Positions 42,645 through 51,789 of a DNA stretch of 64,000 bases are shown here, in pieces (within the stretch, counting starts at the first letter, position 1; every line of letters begins with the position of its first letter). The notes beneath the pieces were generated by a model that worked only from the letters and a program-made list of their open reading frames with translations, did not search any database and was not told the DNA's origin. The position numbers and the translations under genes were made by a program. Where the stretch lies: positions 121,945 to 185,944 of the forward strand of contig JAJUFP010000006.1 in the NCBI GenBank assembly GCA_029263715.1, written 5' to 3'. This stretch comes from Nitrososphaera sp. Lineage in GTDB: Archaea > Thermoproteota > Nitrososphaeria > Nitrososphaerales > Nitrososphaeraceae.

Positions 42645-42974
42645 ATGGATGGCAAACTCGAACCGTATCACGGCGGAAGAAAAAAGGTCATAGTTTACAA
42701 CACGTATGCGGACAGGGGCAGGCTGCACTTTGATGTCTTTGTTCCCACAGACAAGTCAAGCGCTGGCCAGATATCCAAGGATATGGACGCCCAGGCAGTG
42801 GAGTATGCAAAGGAATTCCTGAAGCTCATCGGCAAGTCGTCTGACAACATCATGGTGAACATGTGCGAGCGCTGCCACATAGACGATACATCCCTGTATG
42901 CAAATGAGCTTTGGCAGCTCCCCGGCAAAGATGTATTCATCTGGCCAATGGAAGGATGCCCAAAACCTTCTTGA
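42645..42974 (+). CDS. DUF2024-like small protein
   Basis: The frame runs from 42543, but the ATG at 42645 (MDGKLEPYHGGRKK) is about 25 bases after the TATA-like AAAATAAAAG, so a leaderless start is likely. The 109-residue protein has VIVYNTYADRGRLHFDVFVP and a CERCHIDD knuckle followed by WPMEGCPKPS, matching small DUF2024-type proteins. It may bind a metal through the Cys/His residues. The function of the family is unknown. Confidence 0.65.
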   Translation: MDGKLEPYHGGRKKVIVYNTYADRGRLHFDVFVPTDKSSAGQISKDMDAQAVEYAKEFLKLIGKSSDNIMVNMCERCHIDDTSLYANELWQLPGKDVFIWPMEGCPKPS

Positions 42975-43084
42975 ATTTTTTAACCTTACTTTGCTTTTTT
43001 TGTAGGAATTGCTAATTTTTATCCTCGGATCACATTGATGGTTAGTAAAAAATAATAACCAATGGATCAGAGCTTGAATCTACC

Positions 43085-43294
43085 TTGCATGTGACCATAA
43101 CCAAAAAGCCGGAATCAGTTAGATACACCTTTACATGGTGTTGCAACAAGATGGCTTGGTCCAAGGAGAAGAACCTGGTCAGGGTTACCCCGGACGGCAC
43201 GGTGGAGCTGTACAACAAAAAAGGCGAGCTTGTCGACCCGGATCTGACAAGATGCCCGTACTGCGGCACCGGGATCATAATAGCAAGCGACTAA
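43085..43294 (+). CDS. Small Cys-rich (zinc ribbon-like) protein, 69 residues
   Basis: The protein has TFTWCCNKMAW near residue 15 and CPYCG near residue 57, so two Cys pairs may form a zinc ribbon. The start is TTG at 43085 or GTG at 43091. Codon use is like that of the neighbours. No family is recognised. Confidence 0.55.
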   Translation: MHVTITKKPESVRYTFTWCCNKMAWSKEKNLVRVTPDGTVELYNKKGELVDPDLTRCPYCGTGIIIASD

Positions 43295-43341
43295 CCAAAA
43301 ACCAATCCGCGGCCATGCAAATCCTGACAGCAGAGCGGTGA

Positions 43342-43998
43342 CTATTTTACAGATACAGAATAAACCTGATAACCGTTTTCCGCAAAAAGTGGCATGTCCT
43401 TTATTTCGGAAAAAACATACTCTTCAAAGGATTTCACTTTTTCATAGAGGCCCTCGCCGATGACTATGCCGCCTGGCTGCGCCAGAGAATTCATCTTCGC
43501 GCACAGGTTGACCGACTTGCCAAAGATGTCGTTTACCGATGACGTGGACATCTTGGCAACGATCACCGCGCCGTAGTCGCAGCTGATCCTGTACTTTACA
43601 TCAGGAAGCCCCAATTGCTGCAGCTTGGCGTTAAGCTTTGAACCCTTTTCTATCATCGCCACACAGCACTTCAATACCTCCTTAAACGACTCCGGCTCTC
43701 CTGATTCTGTTTTGGGGAAGTAGTACAGCAGGCTGTCGCCCACGTTTTTGACCACCGTGGCGCCATAACTGGCTATAGTTTCAGCAAGCCCGTTTAGGAA
43801 TATGCTATAGTACAGGCTCACTTTTTCCATGGGCATCTTCATCGTTATGCTGGTAGAGCCAACCATGTCGACGACGCCGACGCAATAGTTTTTTGTGGTA
43901 GTGAAAAACTGCAAAAGTAACTTTATCTGCTGCTTTTCCTTTGCATCGTGTTCCTCGGCATTGGCTCCGGTGTGCGTCCTGTAAACATCTTCAGACAA
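43342..43998 (-). CDS. Class III nucleotidyl cyclase in a two-component operon
   Basis: Metal-binding Asp44 (VVDMVGST) and Asp88 (KNVGDSLL), base-selecting Lys84 and Asp157 (NDIFG) are present, and Asn164 of the transition-state pair. The usual Arg four residues later is Lys168 (NLCAKM). Lys/Asp at the selecting positions favours ATP. The start is TTG at 43998. It lies 32 bases after the response-regulator gene in an operon with the histidine kinase, so its activity may be set by that system. Product probably cyclic AMP, if active. Confidence 0.82.
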   Translation of the reverse strand: MSEDVYRTHTGANAEEHDAKEKQQIKLLLQFFTTTKNYCVGVVDMVGSTSITMKMPMEKVSLYYSIFLNGLAETIASYGATVVKNVGDSLLYYFPKTESGEPESFKEVLKCCVAMIEKGSKLNAKLQQLGLPDVKYRISCDYGAVIVAKMSTSSVNDIFGKSVNLCAKMNSLAQPGGIVIGEGLYEKVKSFEEYVFSEIKDMPLFAENGYQVYSVSVK

Positions 43999-44030
43999 CA
44001 GTCACACCAGCTCTCATGCCCCAACTTTGT

Positions 44031-44411
44031 TCAACTTTTCGCAGCCGGCAGCTGACTGATTTCCTGTACTTTCTCAAAGAGGGTTTCAATCCTGACTGGT
44101 TTTCTAAGACACGAATGCACGCCCTTTTTTATGAGTTCGTTTACTTCGGAATCTGTGATAGAAGAAGCCGTGAAAAGCACGACGGGACTGTCTTTTATCC
44201 TGCCAGCCTGAACAAGGCTGTCTATTATTTCCAGCCCGGAAAAGTCAGGCATTGCAATGTCAAGAAAGATCAGATCAAACTTTTCCTTCAGGATCATCTC
44301 AAGTCCGTCCTTTCCGCTGTCCGACGACATGACATCGTGTCCTACAGTTGTCAGGACCTTGACCAAAAGGTCGGTGATGTCCGCGCTGTCATCGATTATG
44401 AGAATTCTCAT
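44031..44411 (-). CDS. Single-domain response regulator
   Basis: A receiver domain without an output domain: acidic IIDDSADI at the start, the phospho-accepting Asp in LIFLDIAMP, and the signalling Thr and Lys in VVLFTASS and LRKPVRI. The frame extends to 44489, but ATG at 44411 (MRILIIDDSA) is the normal receiver start, giving 126 residues. It overlaps the histidine kinase end by 23 bases, so it is made with it. Its output is likely protein-protein contact, perhaps with the adjacent cyclase. Confidence 0.9.
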   Translation of the reverse strand: MRILIIDDSADITDLLVKVLTTVGHDVMSSDSGKDGLEMILKEKFDLIFLDIAMPDFSGLEIIDSLVQAGRIKDSPVVLFTASSITDSEVNELIKKGVHSCLRKPVRIETLFEKVQEISQLPAAKS

Positions 44412-46728
44412 TTCTGGATTCTCTGGGCAAACTAAAATAAAAACTAGACCCCTTGCCCTCTTCCGTATCGACCCATATGGTGCCGCCAAGTCCTGTGACT
44501 ATGCCCTTGCTTATGGCCAGTCCAAGCCCGGTGCCGCCGTGCTTTCTTTTCAGGGATGTATCCACCTGGTAGAATTTCTTGAACAGGAACTGCTGCTTGT
44601 CCTTGGGTATTCCCGGACCGTTATCCTTGACGCCGAAAACGATCTTTCCGTCATCGACCTTTGCTGCAAGTTCGATCTTGCCGTTGTTCTTGGGCACAAA
44701 ATCGATGGAATTGTACAGCAGGGCGTTTAACACCTGCATGATTCTTGCCTCGTCGGACCTGAGCTTGAGGCCAGGCTGGACGTTGATCGTGAATTCTATG
44801 TTCTTCTCCTTCATTATGAACTCGAAATCCCGCTGCACATTCCTGACGATCTTGTCTATGTCCACCTCGCCTATGTTGAACTTGAGCTCGTTTAATTCCA
44901 GCTTCTGGGCGTCCAGCATGTCGCTTATCATCTTCTCAAGCTTGATGGCGTTCTTTTCGATCGTGTCAACAGCTGCACGCTGCTCCGGTGTCAGGGCGCC
45001 AAGAATCGTGTTGGACTTGAGCGCGCCGCACCAGCCTATGATGGGTGTCAGGGGCGTCTTGAGCTCGTGCGAGGCCATGCTGAGAAACTCGTCTTTAAGC
45101 TTGTCCTTCTGCCTGAGTTCTTCGTTGGTCTTGTTGAGCTCCTCTACCTGCATCTTGATGATCTCGGCGTTGGCCCTGTCACGCGCCAGTGCCTCCTGCA
45201 ACTGCTCTTCCGTATTCTTGAGGTTTGTGATGTCGTTATGAATGGCTATGTACTGTTTTGGCTGGCCATTTTCGTCCAAGAAAGGGACGATGGTTGTCTT
45301 GACCCAGTAGTGGGCGCCGTCCTTTGCCTTGTTTTTGATCTCACCTTCGAATATCTTGCCACTTGAAATGGTCTTCCACATGGCGTCAAAGAATTCCGGT
45401 GGATGGTAACCAGATTTTAAAATACGGTGGTTCTGGCCTACCAGCTCTTTTTCTGAATATTTGGATATTTCAACAAACTTGTTGTTGACCTTGGTTATGG
45501 TGCCATCCTTGTCCGTGACAGCGACGATGGCCGTCGCGTCCAGCGCATTTGTCATGTCTGTCAGGTCCTTGGTCCTCTCCCTGACCAAGCGGTTGAGGTT
45601 CATGTTGGTTTCCAGGACGCTTTTCCGCATCATGTCAAACTGCATGGCCAGCTGTCCGATCTCGTCGCCGGACTGGATCTTGACGGAATGAGTATAATCG
45701 CCCTTGGAGATCTTGTCCACGGCTCCCATGAGCTGGGTTATCGGCTTTGTGATGGTCCTAGAAACATACAGCGAGATGACCACGACTACGCCGCTTATCA
45801 CCACTGCTGCCGCGATGATGGCGTTTCTCAGCTGCGTGATGGGGCTAAAGATCTCCGCCTCGTCTATCTCCGCTAAAAGCACAAAGCCGAGATCCCTTGC
45901 GCAGTACGAGAACCCGACTATGGGGATGTTTCTGTAATCGGGGTAGATGGCGTTTATTTCGTCGCCATTATCGAAGCATTCACGCACCGGAAGCGTGTCT
46001 ACCACCTGTCTGAACGCCGCGTTTTCTATGAACCGGGATTCTGAGATCATGATCCTGTTGCCGTTGACGATGTATACCTCGCCGGTGGCACCAAGCCCCT
46101 TACGGTTGAGAAGTATCTCGTCAAAGGCCTCCGTGTCCGTGGTGGCGACAAGAACGCCTATCGGTGCGGTAGTTTCTATCTTGCCATGCTCAAATATGGG
46201 AACCGCTACAACGGCCTTCCTCTGGTCATTGACGGGTGCAAATTCAAGGAAACTCTCAGTTGTGCCTCTCTTGAACGTCTCATTGGCAGAGTAGTCGCTG
46301 CCTTCCTCAGAAGGATCCGACGACAGGTAAACTATACCATTTTTTCCAATGACCTTTACGTTCTCTAGAATCACGGAGTTGCCGGCCACCCGCTGGAACG
46401 ATTCCACTTCAATTTCAAACTCTTTTCTATAATCGGCAAGCTGCTGGCTGTCCAGAGTTGCATTTTCGTTGAACTGCTGGATACCCTTCTGGATCACTTC
46501 ATTTGCCGCAAGAAGGCGGATTTGCTGAACCCTGTTGTCTATGAGGGAGCGTATTGCGGCACCTCTGCCAGAGGACTCGCTTAGCAGCTGGTCGCTGACC
46601 CTTTCTCGCAAAAGGTTGTCTGCCGAAATAAAGCTTAGGACCGACACGGCAAACAACGTGGTTATGGACAAAAACAGACTAACAAATATTATCTTGGATT
46701 TGATGTTGATAAATACGGGCTTTTGCAA
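44389..46728 (-). CDS. Membrane histidine kinase (Cache-HAMP-PAS-HisKA-HATPase)
   Basis: Two membrane helices (about 12-34 and 305-326) flank an extracytoplasmic sensor of about 270 residues that resembles a dCache domain. After the second helix come a HAMP linker, a PAS domain (VTDKDGTITKVNNKFVEIS to YIAIHNDITNLK), a coiled coil, the phospho-acceptor helix with SHELKTPLTP near residue 555, and the ATPase core (DNGPGIPKDKQQ, GTGLGLAISKGIV). It should sense an external small molecule and phosphorylate the receiver encoded next. The ligand is unknown. Confidence 0.9.
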   Translation of the reverse strand: MQKPVFINIKSKIIFVSLFLSITTLFAVSVLSFISADNLLRERVSDQLLSESSGRGAAIRSLIDNRVQQIRLLAANEVIQKGIQQFNENATLDSQQLADYRKEFEIEVESFQRVAGNSVILENVKVIGKNGIVYLSSDPSEEGSDYSANETFKRGTTESFLEFAPVNDQRKAVVAVPIFEHGKIETTAPIGVLVATTDTEAFDEILLNRKGLGATGEVYIVNGNRIMISESRFIENAAFRQVVDTLPVRECFDNGDEINAIYPDYRNIPIVGFSYCARDLGFVLLAEIDEAEIFSPITQLRNAIIAAAVVISGVVVVISLYVSRTITKPITQLMGAVDKISKGDYTHSVKIQSGDEIGQLAMQFDMMRKSVLETNMNLNRLVRERTKDLTDMTNALDATAIVAVTDKDGTITKVNNKFVEISKYSEKELVGQNHRILKSGYHPPEFFDAMWKTISSGKIFEGEIKNKAKDGAHYWVKTTIVPFLDENGQPKQYIAIHNDITNLKNTEEQLQEALARDRANAEIIKMQVEELNKTNEELRQKDKLKDEFLSMASHELKTPLTPIIGWCGALKSNTILGALTPEQRAAVDTIEKNAIKLEKMISDMLDAQKLELNELKFNIGEVDIDKIVRNVQRDFEFIMKEKNIEFTINVQPGLKLRSDEARIMQVLNALLYNSIDFVPKNNGKIELAAKVDDGKIVFGVKDNGPGIPKDKQQFLFKKFYQVDTSLKRKHGGTGLGLAISKGIVTGLGGTIWVDTEEGKGSSFYFSLPRESRNENSHNR

Positions 46729-46771
46729 GGTTCTAAATATGGCACGTGATGGAGCATAAAAACAATTTTGA

Positions 46772-49111
46772 TCACCGGCCGGTGATCCTCATGAAAAGCG
46801 ATTTGGCGCGACGGACTCCCGGTATGCCAAACTCCCTGGTAACTATAACCGGGCAGGGGATCTGCCTTATGGTGCTTAAGAGCGGCGGGCTTTGAAACAC
46901 GCTGAACTGGCCCACCGTTGCGCCCATAACCACGAGGTCGGGCTGGAAGGAAGAGACCGCGTTAAGAACGGAATGCGATAACTCATAGCTGTCATCAGAC
47001 AGGTGTATCTCTTTTAGGCCTACCCCCAGCTGAGTCAGGTACTCTGGATGCATCGGGACGCTTCCGTCCGTGTCACTTTCCTTCTTGCTTACCGATACAA
47101 TATTGATGTTAAATCTTCCTGAGTGCTCAAGCCAGCTTGTGATCTTGAGAACCATGCCGGAATGAGCTCCGCCGTCATAAACGGCCACAAGGTTCTTCTT
47201 TTCTTCTGCGGGCACGGCATGCATTTCCAGGTCTGCCTCTACCCTGAGGTGCTCCGGCTCCAGCTGAAGGCTGTCCTCTTCTGCCCTTATGGCCAAAAGG
47301 TCACAGGTTGTAAGGGCAAGCAATTTCTTGTTCCTTCTGGTGGTCTCAAAATCCGTGATGAGCAGGTTAATCTTTTGCTCCTCTATGGTGGCCAGAAGCG
47401 CCTCGGTTGGATCGTGGGATATTCGCACCAGGTAGTGGCTTAGAACACCGCTGTTCTGGAAGATCTTTTCCAGCGGAACAAATGATTTCCTTGCGCTTTC
47501 TGCAAACGCCACCCCGGCAGACAGTGGCGTCTGGGGCGGGACGGTTATAACACGAAGAACGTTTACCTCGCCGGACCGTTCCTTGGCCGCCCTTATCGCG
47601 TATTTTATCAGCCTGTCGGGGTTCTCTGGCATGTAGGGGATCAGTATCCTGAAGCCCAGCCGCTCCTGCACACCTTCACTGGTCACGACGGGCGCATAAT
47701 GCTCCACCTCTTTTTTGAATGTGTATTTTCTGTAAAGCACGAACCCTGCGACGATCCACAGAATGGTTATGACCCAGCTGAGAGGTTGCGTCACCAGCAG
47801 GTACAGCGCCAGTCCTATGTTGAGGAAGACTCCTGCAATTGGGACCACGGGAAACAGCGGAATTTTAAAGCCATACTTCAGCTTGTCTCCGTAGATCTTG
47901 CGGATGTTGATGGCCGCAATGTTGACCTGCGCAAAGAGAAGCAGGAATATCACACCTGCCGCAACAGCAATGTCTGTAAGCGGTAGTGCGTAGGCCATTA
48001 CGGCCATGATTGCACCGGAGACTACCGCAGCCACGTGTGGAGTTCTGTTCACGGGATGTATGATGCTCAATGCATGGGGAAGGTTGTAGTTCCGGCCCAT
48101 GGCAAAAGCCACACGGGATGACGAGAACGTGGTGGCGTTTAGCGCGGCCAGCGTTGAGACGATGCCTCCTGCCAGAACAATGATCGCGCCGTACGGAATG
48201 AACAGGTCTACCGCCTTGGTTATGCCCAGCTCGCCAGATTCTCCAATGAACTTCCAGACCGGCTCGCCGGTTGGCGTCTTTGTTGCGGCCAATGACACAA
48301 AGGCCATGAGACAGTATAGCGTCACCACCACGGCCAGTGAAATGAAGATCGCCCTTGGGATGTTGCGTTTTGGGTTCTTTGCCTCCTCTCCTGTCTGCAC
48401 TATTATCTCGTACCCCTCAAACGCGATGAAGGTCAGTCCCATGGCTGCAACGAGGCCGCCTATACCTGCCGGAAACATCTGGTCTGTGAATTCAAATTCC
48501 CACCCCGGTTTTGCTTGAAGTGCCCAGAATCCAAAGCCTATGATGACCACGATAGTGGCGATCTGGACAAGGGTAACTATCGTGCCGGTCCGGCCGGTCT
48601 CAGACGTGCCCTTTATGTTGATGTAGGTGAATGCCACGACGGATGCCACTGCAATAAGCTTGTCGACGGGTATCATACCGAAGATCGGCTGGTCTGGAAG
48701 GCCGGCCATTTTGAGCAGAATAAAGACAAAGGCGCCAAACCCTACCGAGTAGAGGCTGCCTGCCACAATGTGGGCAAACCACGCCATCCAGCCGCTGATA
48801 AACGCGTTTGGCCTTGGAAGGCCCTCCCTTATCCACAGGTAGCCGCCGCCGGCTTCCGGCATGGCAGAACCCAGCTCAGCGTAGACCATGGCCGTGAAAA
48901 GCGTGATGATGCCGTTTAGTACGAATGCGATAATAACGCCGCTTCCAGCCAGACCGATGGCCGGTCCGGTGAGGACGAATATTGCCCCGCCTATCATGCC
49001 AGCAATGCCCACCATTATTATGTCCATGAGGCTGAGCGTACGCACAAGTTGGTTTTGACTGTAGGAATCAACGGGTGGCCGCTGGGACCCACGGTCAGCC
49101 GAGGCCGACAA
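46772..49111 (-). CDS. APC-family transporter fused to two USP-like domains
   Basis: The first 460 or so residues are an amino acid/polyamine permease of about 12 helices (IIMVGIAGMIGGAIFVLTGP, FEGYEIIVQTGEEAKNP). Residues about 490-620 and 640-770 look like universal stress protein domains (ILIPYMPENPDRL, VAVYDGG, LVVMGATVG, CPVIVTREF). Fusion of USP domains to transporters is known; they may sense nucleotides and gate transport. The substrate could be an amino acid, but this is not shown. Confidence 0.85.
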   Translation of the reverse strand: MSASADRGSQRPPVDSYSQNQLVRTLSLMDIIMVGIAGMIGGAIFVLTGPAIGLAGSGVIIAFVLNGIITLFTAMVYAELGSAMPEAGGGYLWIREGLPRPNAFISGWMAWFAHIVAGSLYSVGFGAFVFILLKMAGLPDQPIFGMIPVDKLIAVASVVAFTYINIKGTSETGRTGTIVTLVQIATIVVIIGFGFWALQAKPGWEFEFTDQMFPAGIGGLVAAMGLTFIAFEGYEIIVQTGEEAKNPKRNIPRAIFISLAVVVTLYCLMAFVSLAATKTPTGEPVWKFIGESGELGITKAVDLFIPYGAIIVLAGGIVSTLAALNATTFSSSRVAFAMGRNYNLPHALSIIHPVNRTPHVAAVVSGAIMAVMAYALPLTDIAVAAGVIFLLLFAQVNIAAINIRKIYGDKLKYGFKIPLFPVVPIAGVFLNIGLALYLLVTQPLSWVITILWIVAGFVLYRKYTFKKEVEHYAPVVTSEGVQERLGFRILIPYMPENPDRLIKYAIRAAKERSGEVNVLRVITVPPQTPLSAGVAFAESARKSFVPLEKIFQNSGVLSHYLVRISHDPTEALLATIEEQKINLLITDFETTRRNKKLLALTTCDLLAIRAEEDSLQLEPEHLRVEADLEMHAVPAEEKKNLVAVYDGGAHSGMVLKITSWLEHSGRFNINIVSVSKKESDTDGSVPMHPEYLTQLGVGLKEIHLSDDSYELSHSVLNAVSSFQPDLVVMGATVGQFSVFQSPPLLSTIRQIPCPVIVTREFGIPGVRRAKSLFMRITGR

Positions 49112-49193
49112 GCGTATCCGCGGTAGTTGCTGGATGAGAAATAAATGTTTACAACTGGAAAATTATTTCAATTAATTGGTTGAAAGTAAGAAT

Positions 49194-50267
49194 ATGGCGC
49201 CGACCGGCAGTGTGGTAATGGTCCGCGGTCCGGCCACCGTCCGGGTTGACGGCGCCTGTCGAATACTGGGGATGGATGTCTCAAACAGCCAGGTGACGGT
49301 CCGGGCAGGAAAGGTCCTGCCCTTTGAAATAGAGGCTAAAACCTACATCGAGCCGGGGGCCGGCATTTTCTGGACTGCCGATCCCCTGACTTCAGGCACA
49401 TCCATGTGGCAAGCCGCCGTGGAAAGGATTCTGTCTGCCAAGCAAGGAGTGGTGATGCTTGTAGGCCGGGTAGACACCGGCAAGTCGACATTTTCTACCT
49501 ACCTTGCAAACGTCGCGATTGAGAGAGGCCTTGTGCCATGCATCATAGATGGCGACATAGGGCAGGGGGACCTGGCCCCGCCGGGAGCCGTGGGGGCGGC
49601 AATAATCCGGAGGCAGCTGACGGACCTGCGCGATGCCCGCGCCGATTTCTTTGAATTCGTTGGAAGCCTAACTCCTGCAGGGTTTGAAAGGATAGTGGCC
49701 GGCAGGCTGAGATCCCTGCTGCTTAAAACAAGGCGAATGGCTGACCTGCAAATCATTAACACCGACGGCTACGTAGAAAACGGAGGCCTGCCCTACAAGC
49801 TGATGATCGCCAGGGTGCTCAGGCCAGCAGTGCTAGTCTGCCTCGGCCCCCGCGAATTCTGCAATGCGTTTGGTTCTGGACCGTGGATGCTAGTCCGCGT
49901 CAAGTCCAGCAGAGAGGCAGTCAAGACCCGGTCAGACAGATTAGGCCGCCGTGCTACCCAGCTTCTGCGTTACACCGGCGACGGCCTTACAAGCAAGGAG
50001 CTGGCGGATATCTGGTTTGTATACAGAAACAGGCATTATTCTTGGGATGAGGTTACGTTTGCTACCGGACTCCATCAGACTGAGATGAAAGGAATGTTTG
50101 TGGGCCTGGGCTTTGATGGCAGAATTGCCGGCTTTGGAATAATTCAAGGCATCGAGGACGGCCAGATCACCATCAAGACTGGCCTTGGAAATTTCGACAG
50201 GGTCCACTTGAGCAACATATTCCCAGACAGATCCGGGCCTACCTTTCTGCAAAAACAGGATCCTTGA
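49194..50267 (+). CDS. Clp1/Grc3-family polynucleotide 5'-kinase
   Basis: This P-loop protein phosphorylates RNA 5'-hydroxyl ends in the family. The motif GRVDTGKST is the Walker A, DGDIGQGDLAPP the Walker B region, with an N-terminal small beta domain typical of Clp1. The frame can start at TTG 49176, but ATG 49194 is about 25-30 bases after AAATTATTT, fitting a leaderless mRNA; the protein is then 357 residues. Its 3' end overlaps queC by 29 bases on the other strand. The role in tRNA splicing/end healing is plausible because tRNA-Tyr has introns in this genome. Confidence 0.8.
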   Translation: MAPTGSVVMVRGPATVRVDGACRILGMDVSNSQVTVRAGKVLPFEIEAKTYIEPGAGIFWTADPLTSGTSMWQAAVERILSAKQGVVMLVGRVDTGKSTFSTYLANVAIERGLVPCIIDGDIGQGDLAPPGAVGAAIIRRQLTDLRDARADFFEFVGSLTPAGFERIVAGRLRSLLLKTRRMADLQIINTDGYVENGGLPYKLMIARVLRPAVLVCLGPREFCNAFGSGPWMLVRVKSSREAVKTRSDRLGRRATQLLRYTGDGLTSKELADIWFVYRNRHYSWDEVTFATGLHQTEMKGMFVGLGFDGRIAGFGIIQGIEDGQITIKTGLGNFDRVHLSNIFPDRSGPTFLQKQDP

Positions 50268-50889
50268 TGCCCAGCATGCCAAACGCCTCCAGTCTCTGCT
50301 TGCATGCGTAGCACTGCCCGCAATGCGTCTTGCCATCCATGTGGCAGCTCCAAGTCAGCTCGATGGGCACGTTAAGCTGCCTGGCAAGATTGATCACCGC
50401 CACCCTGTTCATGTCTGCCAGCGGCAAAAGTATCTGGTACGGCTGGCCGTCGCAGAAAAGACAGCCCTCTCTAAGTAGCGAGTTCAGCTTTTCGATGTAG
50501 CTTTTTGATGCATCCTTAAAGAAATCAACGTCGTGGCTGTTGTGCCCTCCAATTATCCACCTAACGCCTAGGTACTCTGCATAATGCGCCGCTATGGAGT
50601 AAAACATGATGTTTCTTGCCGGCACGTACGAGGCCCACCGCATGTCAGAATCGGGGTTCTTGAAACGGCCGTTGTAAAAGTCGGCCGCCTCTTTCACAAA
50701 GGGCACGTCGACGGTTATCATATCTGGGACGCCGGCGCTTTCTGCAAGCCTGACGGCTGCCAGCTTTTCATTTTCAAGCCGCCCAAAATAGTTGAAGGTA
50801 ATGGCAGAAACATCGAATCTTTGCTTTGCCCAGTAAAGGCATGTGGCAGAATCCAGCCCGCCGGAAAGCATGACAAGGGCCTTGTCCAT
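50239..50889 (-). CDS. queC: 7-cyano-7-deazaguanine (preQ0) synthase
   Basis: QueC converts CDG to preQ0, used in archaea for archaeosine in tRNA. The N-terminal PP-loop is LSGGLDSATC, and the zinc site is CHMDGKTHCGQCYACKQR with four Cys. At 216 residues it is typical. It follows queD directly (no gap), so both are one operon. preQ0 also feeds some DNA modification systems, but no dpd genes are near. Confidence 0.93.
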   Translation of the reverse strand: MDKALVMLSGGLDSATCLYWAKQRFDVSAITFNYFGRLENEKLAAVRLAESAGVPDMITVDVPFVKEAADFYNGRFKNPDSDMRWASYVPARNIMFYSIAAHYAEYLGVRWIIGGHNSHDVDFFKDASKSYIEKLNSLLREGCLFCDGQPYQILLPLADMNRVAVINLARQLNVPIELTWSCHMDGKTHCGQCYACKQRLEAFGMLGIKDPVFAER

Positions 50890-51726
50890 CTATTCTTTTT
50901 TCTCTTCCTTCTTTACTCCGGCTATGATGTGCGCGCCCTTGTTCACACCTTCATAAATGTACACGCCCAGTGCCTCGACGTTTGCCGGCATCCTTGGGGC
51001 CAGCAGCCTGATGATCTCTGTGGACAGGTTCTCAACGGTGGCCTCGCCGGGCATCATGTATGTGGTCATCTTTGGCAGCTGCAGGCTAAAGTATCCCCTC
51101 GGGCCTTCAAACGCAACGTGGTAATGGGTGTCATCTTCCTTCTGCAGGTATTTTGCGTTGATGAAGAACTTGTGGTCTATGGCGTTTAGCGTGTCTTTGA
51201 TTATCCGTTTGGCCTCGCCGAAATCGACGACCATGTTGTTCTTCATGCTTCCAATTATCTCGACCATCACCGTGGAGGTGTGGCCGTGGAGAACGGAGCA
51301 CTTTTCAACCAGTGGCAGTATGTGGGCATAATCAAACGCAAGAGAAGGGTCCTCGATAAAGATGGAGCCTGTCTGGGTGCGTTCCGACTCGTTGTAAAAG
51401 AACATGGAATCCATCTCCCCGATCCTGCTTGCAAATTTGGAATGACCGACAGCCACGATGTTCAGATGCGGCATCTTTTCCTTTATCTTCTTGAACTTGA
51501 AGACGTCGGCCTCAGAATCTATGACCTCGATGTATTTGTCGCCGATTGCAAAATCAATTCGCGCACTGGTTCCATCGGGCAGGCTCAAAGCAGCATCGTA
51601 TCTGTAATCATGACCAAGAAACGCCAGCATCTTGGCAACCGATAGCTCGGCCCTGCTACGGAGCAGGTTTCCCCTGTCGTCTAGGTATCGAAGGTCGCTG
51701 TTTAGCACGACCCTTTCAGTGGCCAT
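50890..51726 (-). CDS. queD: QueD fused to N-terminal nuclease-fold-like domain
   Basis: Residues about 125-278 are 6-carboxytetrahydropterin synthase: zinc-binding His135, His147 and His149 (FDYAHIL, HGHTS) and catalytic Cys143. QueD alone is about 120-150 residues. The added N-terminal part (20-115) resembles PD-(D/E)xK nucleases, with Glu27, Asp58 (ARIDFAI) and Glu67 (KYIEVI); the catalytic Lys after Glu is Ile, so cleavage is doubtful. It sits before queC in the preQ0 pathway. A shared TATA box lies 25 bases upstream. Confidence 0.85.
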   Translation of the reverse strand: MATERVVLNSDLRYLDDRGNLLRSRAELSVAKMLAFLGHDYRYDAALSLPDGTSARIDFAIGDKYIEVIDSEADVFKFKKIKEKMPHLNIVAVGHSKFASRIGEMDSMFFYNESERTQTGSIFIEDPSLAFDYAHILPLVEKCSVLHGHTSTVMVEIIGSMKNNMVVDFGEAKRIIKDTLNAIDHKFFINAKYLQKEDDTHYHVAFEGPRGYFSLQLPKMTTYMMPGEATVENLSTEIIRLLAPRMPANVEALGVYIYEGVNKGAHIIAGVKKEEKKE

Positions 51727-51750
51727 ATAGCAGCTGACTACAACTGTTAC

Positions 51751-51762
51751 TATATATATAAA
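51751..51762. promoter_or_regulatory. Bidirectional TATA box between queD and asparagine synthase-like gene
   Basis: TATATATATAAA lies 25 bases from the queD ATG (51726, minus) and about 30 from the ATG at 51790 (plus). It is nearly palindromic, so one TATA element can serve both directions; both starts are at leaderless distance. Confidence 0.7.
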
Positions 51763-51789
51763 TGGTATTTTGCGCGGCTCTCGGTATTT

